Shown: in pieces, positions 1 through 7,344 of the stretch
How the letters are laid out: the number at the start of each line of letters is the position of its first letter
Position numbering within the stretch: the stretch's first letter is position 1
Source: Candidatus Thiodiazotropha endoloripes
GTDB lineage: Bacteria; Pseudomonadota; Gammaproteobacteria; Chromatiales; Chromatiaceae
Direction of reading: 5' to 3'
NCBI RefSeq assembly: GCF_001708965.1
Contig: NZ_LVJW01000007.1
Span: 124,001 to 188,000, forward strand
Length of the DNA: 64,000 bases
Notes under the pieces: model-generated
Databases searched by the model: none
The model's input: the letters and a program-made list of their open reading frames with translations, nothing else
Told to the model about the DNA's origin: nothing
Program-made: the position numbers and the translations under genes

Positions 1-1130
1 GCCATGAAGGGATCCGGATCGTACTGCTCCATATTCCACACACCGGGCTTGCGCCACTTGCCTTGCAGAATCATCTTGGCGCCGATCATTGCCGGTACAC
101 CGGTGGTATAGGAGACACCCTGGGCCCGGGTCTCCCGATAACAGGCCTGATGGTCACAGACATTGTAGATATAGCGGCTGACAGGCTGGCCCGCCTTTTC
201 ACCCTTGATGATGCAGCCGATATTGGTTTTTCCTTTGGTGCGGGGCCCCAGGGTAGCCGGATCCGGCAGCAGTGCCTTGAGAAACTGCAAGGGTACGATC
301 TGCTGTCCCTGAAACTCGATCGGCTGGATGCTGTCCAGTCCAAGGTTCTGGATCACTTCGAGATGTTTCAGATAGCTTTCACCGAAGGTCATCCAGAAGC
401 GCATCCGCTCTACCGGAATATGTTTGGTCAGAGATTCCATCTCTTCATGGTAGAGCAGGAACATCTTGCGCGGGCCGATCTGCGGGAAATCGAATACCCG
501 GGAGATCTCCATCGGTCTGGTTTCAACCCATTGACCGTTTTCATAGAAGCGACCGTTGGCGGTGACCTCCCGGATGTTGATCTCCGGATTGAAATTGGTG
601 GCGAACGGATAGCCGTGATCGCCTGCATTGCAGTCGAGAATATCCACCTGATGTATGCGGTCGAAATGGTGTTTCAGCGCATACGCAATGAACACGTTGG
701 TGACGCCGGGATCGAAACCGGAACCGAGCAGGGCGGTCAGCCCCGCCGCCTGGAATCTCTGCTGGTAGGCCCATTGCCATTTGTACTCGAACTTCGCTTC
801 GTCCGGTGGCTCGTAGTTGGCCGTATCGAGATAGTGCATGCCGGTCTCGAGACAGGCATCCATGATGGTCAGATCCTGATAGGGCAGAGCGACATTGATG
901 ACAAGCTGGGGCTCAACCCGTTTGATCAGTTCGACCAGCTCCGGCACATTGTCCGCGTCCACCTGGGCGGTCTGTATCGTCGTGGAATCGATCTCACTGG
1001 CTATCTGATCACACTTGGAAAGGGTTCGGCTGGCCAGCCAGATTTCACTGAAAACCTCAGTGACCTGGGCACACTTGTGAGTGACGACTCTGCCAACGCC
1101 GCCTGCACCGATTATCAAGACTCGACTCAT
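1..1130 (-). CDS. Carboxynorspermidine synthase / saccharopine dehydrogenase family protein (3' end outside window)
   Basis: The visible 376 residues start MSRVLIIGAGGVGRVV, an N-terminal Rossmann dinucleotide-binding loop (GAGGVG). They contain family blocks GSGFDPGVTNVF, DCNAGDHGYPFATNFNPE, ALLPDPATLGP and a terminal NMEQYDPDPF, which I recognise from Vibrio-type carboxynorspermidine synthase. That enzyme reductively condenses aspartate semialdehyde with a diamine on the alternative norspermidine/spermidine route. The reading frame runs off the left edge, so only about 20 C-terminal residues should be missing. A nearby nspC-type decarboxylase would be expected but would lie outside the window. 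The ATG at 1128-1130 is the natural start because it begins the Rossmann fold. A lysine-pathway saccharopine dehydrogenase is the alternative, less likely on the motifs. Confidence 0.85.
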   Translation of the reverse strand, partial: MSRVLIIGAGGVGRVVTHKCAQVTEVFSEIWLASRTLSKCDQIASEIDSTTIQTAQVDADNVPELVELIKRVEPQLVINVALPYQDLTIMDACLETGMHYLDTANYEPPDEAKFEYKWQWAYQQRFQAAGLTALLGSGFDPGVTNVFIAYALKHHFDRIHQVDILDCNAGDHGYPFATNFNPEINIREVTANGRFYENGQWVETRPMEISRVFDFPQIGPRKMFLLYHEEMESLTKHIPVERMRFWMTFGESYLKHLEVIQNLGLDSIQPIEFQGQQIVPLQFLKALLPDPATLGPRTKGKTNIGCIIKGEKAGQPVSRYIYNVCDHQACYRETRAQGVSYTTGVPAMIGAKMILQGKWRKPGVWNMEQYDPDPFM

Positions 1131-1255
1131 GGTTCAACTTCCCGGAGAGATTAGGAATATGTGCGGATTTTAGTCCCAGATTATGGGTTTTGTCTTGTGC
1201 TTTTTTTCAGCCTGCAGAGTTTAATAAAACTAGAACTATCTGAATATTCCATTGG

Positions 1256-1290
1256 CCGCGAATGAACGCCAATCACCGCAAATGGAAACA
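1256..1290. repeat. Short CGCAAAT-type interspersed repeat, copy 1
   Basis: Imperfect tandem units CGCGAAT, CGCCAAT and CGCAAAT spaced by a few bases and ending CCGCAAATGGAAACA. The same end and unit recur at 4074-4117. It looks like a small dispersed intergenic repeat; no function can be assigned. Confidence 0.5.
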
Positions 1291-1466
1291 AAAAAATGCA
1301 ATTGACCTCTGCTGTTCCGTTAACTTTGATCGATATGATACAACGAGTTAATTTCAGTAGGTTTCACTAGTCTATAGAGGTTTGTGACATGAAAAGAGAT
1401 AACCAAGCAGAAGATTAAGACTAGAAAATGCACCAATCATCAGTGTACCTCTCAGGGAGAGAATAG

Positions 1467-1505
1467 CTCCCCTCTCACCTTGCGGGAGAGAGGCTGGGGG
1501 AGAGG
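1467..1505. repeat. REP-like inverted repeat (CTCTCNCC...GGGAGAGG type)
   Basis: CCCCTCTCACC is followed by GGGAGAGAGG and GGGGGAGAGG, giving an imperfect hairpin of CT-rich and GA-rich arms. Sequences of this kind are common as dispersed palindromes between genes in gammaproteobacteria. It lies downstream of the lptG stop (minus strand), so it may act as a 3' mRNA hairpin. Confidence 0.5.
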
Positions 1506-1604
1506 AACTTTTATGCATCTCCTTGGATGATTTTGAGTTAACGGTACAGTAGTGATCGCCTGTGATTGTTTTGCTGCAATTGGTGTCCATTCGCGGACAG
1601 AAAA

Positions 1605-2669
1605 CTAAGGCACCCGTCGGAACATCCACCAGGCCAATCCCATGAAGAACAGCAGCGGTAAAGCGGTGGCGAACAGGGCATTAAACGAGTAAACCACAGC
1701 CATATAGGAGAAGGCCCGGTTGAGCAGGTAGAACACAATCCCCAGCATCGCTCCGACGAATACCCGCTGTCCCACACTGACACTGCGTAGAGATCCGAAC
1801 ACGAAAGGGATGCTCAGCAACAGCATCACCAGGGTGACCAGAGGTGCGGCGAGCTTGCCCCAGAAGGCAACTTCATAACTGACCGATGCCTGCCCATTGT
1901 TTCGCAGATAGTCGATGTAGCGCCACAGGTCCCAGGCAGCGAGCATATGGGGTTTCACCGTCAATACATCAAGAGAAGCCGGTTCCAGTTGGGTCTGCCA
2001 GGTGAGCTTTTTTTGCTGGCTGACCTGGATGCGTTGATCGCTAAACCGACTTACCGAGACAGCATGCAAGACCCAGCCGTCAGACTCATAGCTTGCCCGT
2101 TCAGCATAGATCGCACGGAGTAGGCGGGAAGCACCGTCGTATTCATACAGAGAGACATCGGCCAGTTGCGCATCCGGCAACACCTGACGGATGTTGATGA
2201 AGGTGTTGTCGTCACGGGACCAGAACCCGTAGCGGGTCTTCAGACTGATTTGATCGGAGAGCGCCTCCATCTTCATGCGTTGCGCTTGCTGTTCCGTGAG
2301 TGGGGCCAGATACTCGCCAACCCAGATCACCGCGGCAAGAATCAGCAATCCTGCCTTCAATACCGATGAGACGATCCTGGCGATGGAGATCCCGGCGGCG
2401 CGCATCGCCATCAACTCCGAATTACCCGCCAGAATTCCCAGCCCGATCAGGCTGCCGAGCAGGGTCGCCACCGGAAACAACTCATAGATGTATCGGGGTA
2501 GTCCCAGAAACACATAGCTGTAGGCCTTGCCGGTGGTATAACCACGCTCAACATCCTCCAGCTCGGCCACTACCTCAAAAAAGCCGATCAGCACCAGCAG
2601 CAGTAACATCACCGCCAGCACACCGGTGAGTACCGATCTTCCGATGTAGCGATCCAGGGTAGTGATCAT
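1605..2669 (-). CDS. lptG: LPS export system permease LptG
   Basis: This is a 354-residue YjgP/YjgQ-family permease, the usual length. The start MITTLDRYIGRSVL is the conserved LptG N-terminus; an in-frame extension to 2786 is proline-rich and intergenic in character, so the ATG at 2667-2669 was chosen. Hydrophobic segments lie near residues 13-35, 55-80 and 95-120, with three more in the last 90 residues. The loop between holds the expected periplasmic domain. With LptF it forms the inner-membrane part of the LptB2FG transporter, which extracts LPS and passes it to LptC. It lies downstream of lptF on the same strand, but 237 bases away instead of the usual near-contact. Confidence 0.93.
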   Translation of the reverse strand: MITTLDRYIGRSVLTGVLAVMLLLLVLIGFFEVVAELEDVERGYTTGKAYSYVFLGLPRYIYELFPVATLLGSLIGLGILAGNSELMAMRAAGISIARIVSSVLKAGLLILAAVIWVGEYLAPLTEQQAQRMKMEALSDQISLKTRYGFWSRDDNTFINIRQVLPDAQLADVSLYEYDGASRLLRAIYAERASYESDGWVLHAVSVSRFSDQRIQVSQQKKLTWQTQLEPASLDVLTVKPHMLAAWDLWRYIDYLRNNGQASVSYEVAFWGKLAAPLVTLVMLLLSIPFVFGSLRSVSVGQRVFVGAMLGIVFYLLNRAFSYMAVVYSFNALFATALPLLFFMGLAWWMFRRVP

Positions 2670-2906
2670 CCTAGAATCCGTAGTTGGACAGGGTGAAGTG
2701 TGCGCTTGTGGGGGGGGAGGGCTAGGCGCAGCGACGCGCAATAACCCGCTAGTGCAAGGAGTTGCAATGCCGCCATACGCCGCCATAAGCGCGCAATTCG
2801 CACTGTAGCGTGACTCACCCGGTTAGGGATACCCTCTATCGAAACTTTTTTCATCTCATTCAATAACTTAGCAACATAATGGAGCGGTCAACTGCGGAAT
2901 CTAGGA

Positions 2907-4013
2907 TCATGCCGGCTGACTCCTAAGACGGCGCCGCAAACGGCGAATCGGCGGCGTATCGGGCAACAGCATCAGCAGGCCGACGACCGCCAGAGTCAGA
3001 TGGACCCACCAGATACCCAGCCACTCCGGTGTGCGGGCATGGATCATCCAGTTTTCCGCAGCGCCCTGCAGGCTCAGGTAGACGGTGTAGAGCACAAAGG
3101 CGAACACCAGCCGGCCAAAGGGGCCCTGTCTTGGCAGAGTCCGGCTCAGGGGGAGGCTCAACAGGGCAAACACCAACAGACCCAGCACCTGGGAGAGGCG
3201 AACCTGGAATTCAGCCCGATCCTTGATTGAATCCGAGAGGAGCAGATCGTAACTGGAGAGGGATCTGCGGGTCACTTTCGCCTCTCCACCGGATGAGGCC
3301 TTGATCAGCAGTGCATACTCATCAAACTCACTGACCTGATAGTCAGCCTGTCCAGGTATGCCGGCATAGCGCAGCCCATCCTCCAGCACCAGATAGCGGT
3401 CACCGGTATTATTGTCGATCCGTTGATATCCCCGTTTCGCGCTCACCAGGGTCAATGCACCCTCCCGGCGCTGTTGTACGAAAACCTTCTGCATGCGGCG
3501 CTCATCACTGTCCAGGGATTCCACATAGAGCACCAGATCTCCCTGACTGTATTCGTTGAAACGACCGGCACTGATCCCGGCCAGCTCCATCGCCTGCCCC
3601 TGCTGGCTGCTGAGCAGTTCGGCGCTCAGGCGGCCGGCCCAGGGAGTGACATAGAGCGAGAGCCAGCCGGTGATCAGTGCCACCGGCACGACCACCAGGA
3701 CCATGGATCGGTAGATCCGCATGCCACCGATGCCACAGGACTCCAAGGCCACCATCTCGCTGTCCCGGTACATTCTGCCCACCACATAGAGCACGGCAAA
3801 AAAGAATGCCGGCGGGATCAGTCGGGAGAAGTAGACCACCATTTGCAGTGCCAGGGCCTGAGCAAGCAGTTCCGCATGCAGCTCGCCTGTGGCGACCTCC
3901 TTGAGCAGCTTGATGAAGCTGTTACTGGAGAGGATCAGGGTCAACACCAGCAGGATCGCCGACATCGCCTTCAATACCTCGCGCAGCAGATAGCGATCGA
4001 TCAGTGTGATCAA
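2907..4013 (-). CDS. lptF: LPS export system permease LptF
   Basis: A 368-residue YjgP/YjgQ-family protein beginning MITLIDRYLLREVLKAM, the partner of LptG. It has N-terminal membrane helices around residues 15-35, 55-80 and 98-120, a periplasmic beta-rich middle (about 130-270) and three C-terminal helices. The start is a TTG at 4011-4013 preceded by GGGAAG at Shine-Dalgarno distance; no in-frame ATG fits the family N-terminus. The C-terminus is basic (RRLRRRLRSQ). It is divergent from pepA, the arrangement common in gammaproteobacteria. Confidence 0.93.
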   Translation of the reverse strand: MITLIDRYLLREVLKAMSAILLVLTLILSSNSFIKLLKEVATGELHAELLAQALALQMVVYFSRLIPPAFFFAVLYVVGRMYRDSEMVALESCGIGGMRIYRSMVLVVVPVALITGWLSLYVTPWAGRLSAELLSSQQGQAMELAGISAGRFNEYSQGDLVLYVESLDSDERRMQKVFVQQRREGALTLVSAKRGYQRIDNNTGDRYLVLEDGLRYAGIPGQADYQVSEFDEYALLIKASSGGEAKVTRRSLSSYDLLLSDSIKDRAEFQVRLSQVLGLLVFALLSLPLSRTLPRQGPFGRLVFAFVLYTVYLSLQGAAENWMIHARTPEWLGIWWVHLTLAVVGLLMLLPDTPPIRRLRRRLRSQPA

Positions 4014-4346
4014 GGTGACTTCCCGTCGGTGGTGTGTATTTCAGAAATCATTCATTCAATTCAGGCTGTTCCGCCGCAAATCCTCGCAAATCAGGCTTAA
4101 GTCCGCAAATGGAAACAGCTTTTAACTGACAGCAGAGAGCTCTGGATGGCTGTTTGGCTGGTTGTTATCTGTTCGGACCGGCTAACGGGATCAAATTCCA
4201 CATGGCCTTATTGAAATACGATCCCCACTGGATAGAACAGATCAGACACTTTTCTATCCCTTCGATTTTCAGGTTGTCGGCTTCTCTTGCCTCCCATAAG
4301 ATGTGTCACTATAAGTGAGAAACGACTAGAAGAGGCCTTTGACTTC
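4014..4346. promoter_or_regulatory. Divergent lptF / pepA promoter region with repeat
   Basis: A 333-base divergent intergenic region that must carry promoters for lptF (left) and pepA (right). It includes the CGCAAAT repeat at 4074-4117. No clear -35/-10 pair could be assigned with confidence. Confidence 0.5.
4074..4117. repeat. Short CGCAAAT-type interspersed repeat, copy 2
   Basis: Three CGCAAAT units occur within 44 bases. The block ends CCGCAAATGGAAACA, identical to the end of the copy at 1256-1290. Both copies flank the lptFG pair. Confidence 0.5.
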
Positions 4347-5840
4347 ATGGAATACAGCATCAAAACCGGTGACCTGACCAAACAACGCACTGCCTGTTTG
4401 ATTCTGGGGGTATTTGCCAAGCGGCAACTCTCGCCTTCAGCACTGCTGGTGGATAGAGCCAGCAAAGGCCATCTCAAGGAGATTCTCAAGCGGGGAGACA
4501 TGAATGGTGAGAGCGGTCAGCAGTTGATGCTTTATGATGTACCGGGGATTCAAGCGGAGCGGGTACTGCTGCTCGGGCTGGGTAAAGCATCCGAGTTGAA
4601 TCGCAAGCGCTATATGAAGGCTCTCACAGCCAGTATAAAAAGTCTCAATGATGGGCATGCCATCGAGGCTGTCTGGGGTCTGTGCGACGTTGCGGTGAGT
4701 AATATCCCCGAGGCCGGTATCGTGCGCGAAACCATCATCCAGTCTGAAGAGAGTCTGTATCAGTTCGCAGAGACCAAAAGCACCGTCAAAAAGCGCCAGA
4801 GGCCACTCAAACGGCTGGCTGTCTGGCTCGCTGACAGACGTCAGCTGAAAACGGCGCAGAAGGGCCTGCAGCAGGGTAAAGCCATTGCCAAAGGCATCAA
4901 ACTGACCAAGGATCTGGGCAATCTGCCCGGCAACTACTGCACTCCCACATACCTGGCGGATCAGGCGAAAAAACTGGGCCGCTCCCATGCCAAGCTGAAG
5001 GTGCAGGTGCTGGAAGAGAAACAGATGGAGAAACTCGGTATGGGAGCCCTGCTTTCCGTCTCTCGGGGCAGCCGTCAGCCTGCGAAACTGATCATCATGA
5101 ACTACCAGGGCGGTAAAGCGGATGCCAAGCCGGTGGTACTGGTCGGCAAGGGACTCACCTTCGATGCTGGTGGCATCTCGCTCAAGCCGGCAGCGGCGAT
5201 GGATGAGATGAAGTATGACATGTGTGGTGGTGCATCCGTCTTCGGCACCATGATGGCCTGCCTTGAGATGGATCTGCCGATCAACCTGATCGGGGTGGTT
5301 CCCAGTTCCGAAAATCTGCCGGATGGGGATGCCAACAAACCGGGGGATGTGGTTACCAGTATGTCCGGACAGACCATCGAAGTGCTCAATACAGATGCGG
5401 AAGGACGGCTGATCCTCTGCGATGCTCTGACCTACAGTGAGCGTTTCAATCCGGCCACAGTCGTCGATATCGCCACCCTGACCGGTGCCTGTATCGTTGC
5501 CCTGGGCAATCAGGCCTCCGGTTTGATGGCGAATAACGAGGCGCTGGCGGAGGAGTTGCTGGATGCCGGCTCATCCTGTGGTGACCGGGCCTGGCAACTG
5601 CCTCTCTGGGATGAATACCAGGAGCAGCTCGACAGCAACTTTGCCGACATGGCCAATATCGGCGGCAAGGGTGCCGGTACCATTACCGCAGCCTGTTTTC
5701 TCTCCCGCTACACCAAGAAGTTCAAGTGGGCTCATCTGGATATCGCCGGTACTGCCTGGCGTTCAGGTGCAGCGAAAGGGGCCACGGGTCGTCCGGTTCC
5801 CCTGCTGACACGCTTTCTGATGGGGCGTTGCGGATTATGA
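4347..5840 (+). CDS. pepA: Cytosol (leucyl) aminopeptidase PepA
   Basis: A 497-residue M17 family aminopeptidase with the signature NTDAEGRL in the C-terminal catalytic domain. The upstream metal-site block GKGLTFDAGGISLKP supplies the Lys and Asp ligands, and DMCGGASV and ANIGGKGAGTITAA are further conserved blocks. The N-terminal macro-like domain spans about residues 1-165. It releases N-terminal residues from peptides; the family can also bind DNA. The ATG at 4347 (MEYSIKTGDLTKQR) follows AAGAGG and gives the family length; the in-frame upstream ATG adds 20 atypical residues. It is followed directly by holC, a conserved pepA-holC order. Confidence 0.95.
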   Translation: MEYSIKTGDLTKQRTACLILGVFAKRQLSPSALLVDRASKGHLKEILKRGDMNGESGQQLMLYDVPGIQAERVLLLGLGKASELNRKRYMKALTASIKSLNDGHAIEAVWGLCDVAVSNIPEAGIVRETIIQSEESLYQFAETKSTVKKRQRPLKRLAVWLADRRQLKTAQKGLQQGKAIAKGIKLTKDLGNLPGNYCTPTYLADQAKKLGRSHAKLKVQVLEEKQMEKLGMGALLSVSRGSRQPAKLIIMNYQGGKADAKPVVLVGKGLTFDAGGISLKPAAAMDEMKYDMCGGASVFGTMMACLEMDLPINLIGVVPSSENLPDGDANKPGDVVTSMSGQTIEVLNTDAEGRLILCDALTYSERFNPATVVDIATLTGACIVALGNQASGLMANNEALAEELLDAGSSCGDRAWQLPLWDEYQEQLDSNFADMANIGGKGAGTITAACFLSRYTKKFKWAHLDIAGTAWRSGAAKGATGRPVPLLTRFLMGRCGL

Positions 5841-5885
5841 GTCCGATCTTGAGTTCCGGCTTGACCGGTGTGCTGGATAGTATCC

Positions 5886-6314
5886 ATGACACAGATTGAC
5901 TTTTATGTACTTGATGAAGGCTCCAGGGGTAATCGTTTCACCTTGACCTGCCGGTTGTGTGAAAAGATCTATCACCAGGGACGCCGTATTCTCATCCATA
6001 CTGAAAGTGAAGATGAGACAAGACACATGGAGCGTCTGCTCTGGACCTTTCGCCAGGGCAGTTTCGTGCCCCATGGAATTGCCGAGCATTGTGATCACCG
6101 TGTCACTCCGGTCATTATCAGTCATCAGCAGGAAGCTGGAGAAGAGCAGGATGTATTGATAAATTTAGGCCGAGAGGTGCCAAACTTTTTCAGCCGCTTC
6201 CAGCGGGTTGCTGAAATCATCGACCAGGAGCCACCCGTAGTGACGGCGGGCCGGGAGAGATTCAAATTCTACCGCGACCGGGGTTATCCGTTGAACAAAC
6301 ACGATATCAGATAG
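5886..6314 (+). CDS. holC: DNA polymerase III chi subunit HolC
   Basis: A 142-residue protein with the HolC pattern: MTQIDFYVL start, CRLCEKIYHQGRRI, LLWTFRQGSFVPHG and a C-terminal FKFYRDRGYPL. Chi links the clamp loader (through psi) to SSB. The start at 5886 was preferred over an in-frame codon at 5868 because it begins at the conserved TxIDFYVL. It lies 45 bases after pepA and its stop abuts the next ATG, indicating one transcript. Confidence 0.93.
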   Translation: MTQIDFYVLDEGSRGNRFTLTCRLCEKIYHQGRRILIHTESEDETRHMERLLWTFRQGSFVPHGIAEHCDHRVTPVIISHQQEAGEEQDVLINLGREVPNFFSRFQRVAEIIDQEPPVVTAGRERFKFYRDRGYPLNKHDIR

Positions 6315-6692
6315 ATGAGCGACGAAGAGAAAAAGCCGGAAGTTGATGAAGCCATACCTCTGCTGGAGGATGTCGTCGAACCTGATGAGCTCGCTTCAGA
6401 ATTTCACACCTTCACCAAGCTGCCTGAAGCCTCGGAGGATAGTGGGATTCCCGAGTACGATGAAGTTCTGCTGGCGATGCGTGATGAGATTGCAAAGCAG
6501 CTGCAGGATGACCTCAGCAAGATGCTGTCAGAGGTACTCGAACGTGCCATCGAGGAAGCCGGGGAACAGATTACAAGAGCCCTGCACGATGAACTGGATA
6601 CGACCCTCGAGCAGAAGATCCGGTATCACATCGACCAACGCCTCGATATGGAGTTCGGTCCAAGGGGACAACTCGACCCTGAGCAGGATTGA
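6315..6692 (+). CDS. Acidic helical protein of the pepA-holC operon, unknown function
   Basis: A 125-residue, strongly acidic protein starting at the base after the holC stop. The first 55 residues are Glu/Asp/Pro-rich and probably disordered. Residues about 60-115 form a predicted amphipathic helix or coiled coil (MRDEIAKQLQDDLSKMLSEV and following). There is no signal peptide and there are no cysteines. Small proteins of this kind are common next to holC in gammaproteobacteria, so a replication-related or housekeeping role is possible but unproven. Confidence 0.8.
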   Translation: MSDEEKKPEVDEAIPLLEDVVEPDELASEFHTFTKLPEASEDSGIPEYDEVLLAMRDEIAKQLQDDLSKMLSEVLERAIEEAGEQITRALHDELDTTLEQKIRYHIDQRLDMEFGPRGQLDPEQD

Positions 6693-6743
6693 GCGCCAAA
6701 GGATTCTATCCCGATTCAATTTAACTAGCCTTGCCTGTCGGTC

Positions 6744-7124
6744 ATGAAAATCATCCAACTCGACCATCTGGTACTGACCGTCAGAGATATCCAAATGAGT
6801 TGCGACTTTTACACGCGCATATTGGGTATGCAGCTGGTGGAGTTTGCCGGTGGCAGAAAAGCCCTCAGGTTTGGATCACAGAAAATCAATCTGCATCAGC
6901 ATCATAAAGAGTTCGAACCCAAAGCGGCCTTACCAACACCAGGCTCAGCCGATCTCTGTTTTCTGACCGATGTGCCATTGAATGAAGTGGCTGCTCATCT
7001 GAAGCAGAATCAGGTTGAGATCATCGAAGGGCCGGTGGAACGAACCGGCGCTGAATGGCCAATTCTATCAATCTACCTGAGTGATCCTGATGGCAATCTT
7101 CTGGAGATTGCGAACCGGAAATGA
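6744..7124 (+). CDS. VOC (glyoxalase/bleomycin resistance) family protein
   Basis: A 126-residue single-domain vicinal-oxygen-chelate protein: LDHLVLTVRDIQMSCDFYTR at the start and LSDPDGNLLEIANRK at the end, the two paired beta-alpha-beta-beta-beta modules. His8 and Glu near residue 122 are the likely metal ligands, and the protein would dimerise. The substrate cannot be told; it resembles the small virulence-type VOC proteins (YaeR-like). It lies 51 bases after the previous gene on the same strand but need not be co-transcribed. Confidence 0.85.
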   Translation: MKIIQLDHLVLTVRDIQMSCDFYTRILGMQLVEFAGGRKALRFGSQKINLHQHHKEFEPKAALPTPGSADLCFLTDVPLNEVAAHLKQNQVEIIEGPVERTGAEWPILSIYLSDPDGNLLEIANRK

Positions 7125-7344
7125 TACTGCTGCCTGGTAGTGCGTGTATATTCTCAGGGACCGGGGGTTATTCTCAATTTGGTATGAGTCTTGAGTGGTT
7201 GCTAATCAGCATGAAAACGTCACTACGGGATAAGGCTGCGAATTCTGCAAATGAAGGAGAATTTAGCTGTTAAATGGAAGAAGTGTTCTGATTACTATTC
7301 GATCAGTCTGTTGGGGCAAGCAAACTTCTGCAGTTTGAATGAGA

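Larger units (their letters stand above)
1131..1604. other. Intergenic region with short repeats
   Basis: No convincing gene. It separates the divergent end of the carboxynorspermidine synthase promoter from the lptG stop. It holds a CGCGAAT/CGCAAAT-type repeat at 1256-1290 and a GA/CT-rich inverted repeat at 1467-1505, annotated separately. Upstream of the 1130 start the sequence is AT-rich, but I could not define a clear promoter. Confidence 0.6.

Noticed and set aside
63-1154. 363-residue open frame on the plus strand
   Set aside because: It is the antisense shadow of the carboxynorspermidine synthase gene, whose minus-strand frame has clear family motifs but no stop within the window.
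2666-2863. 65-residue minus-strand frame between lptF and lptG
   Set aside because: Low-complexity, Leu/Ala/Arg-rich translation without ribosome site or motif; it overlaps the lptG start.
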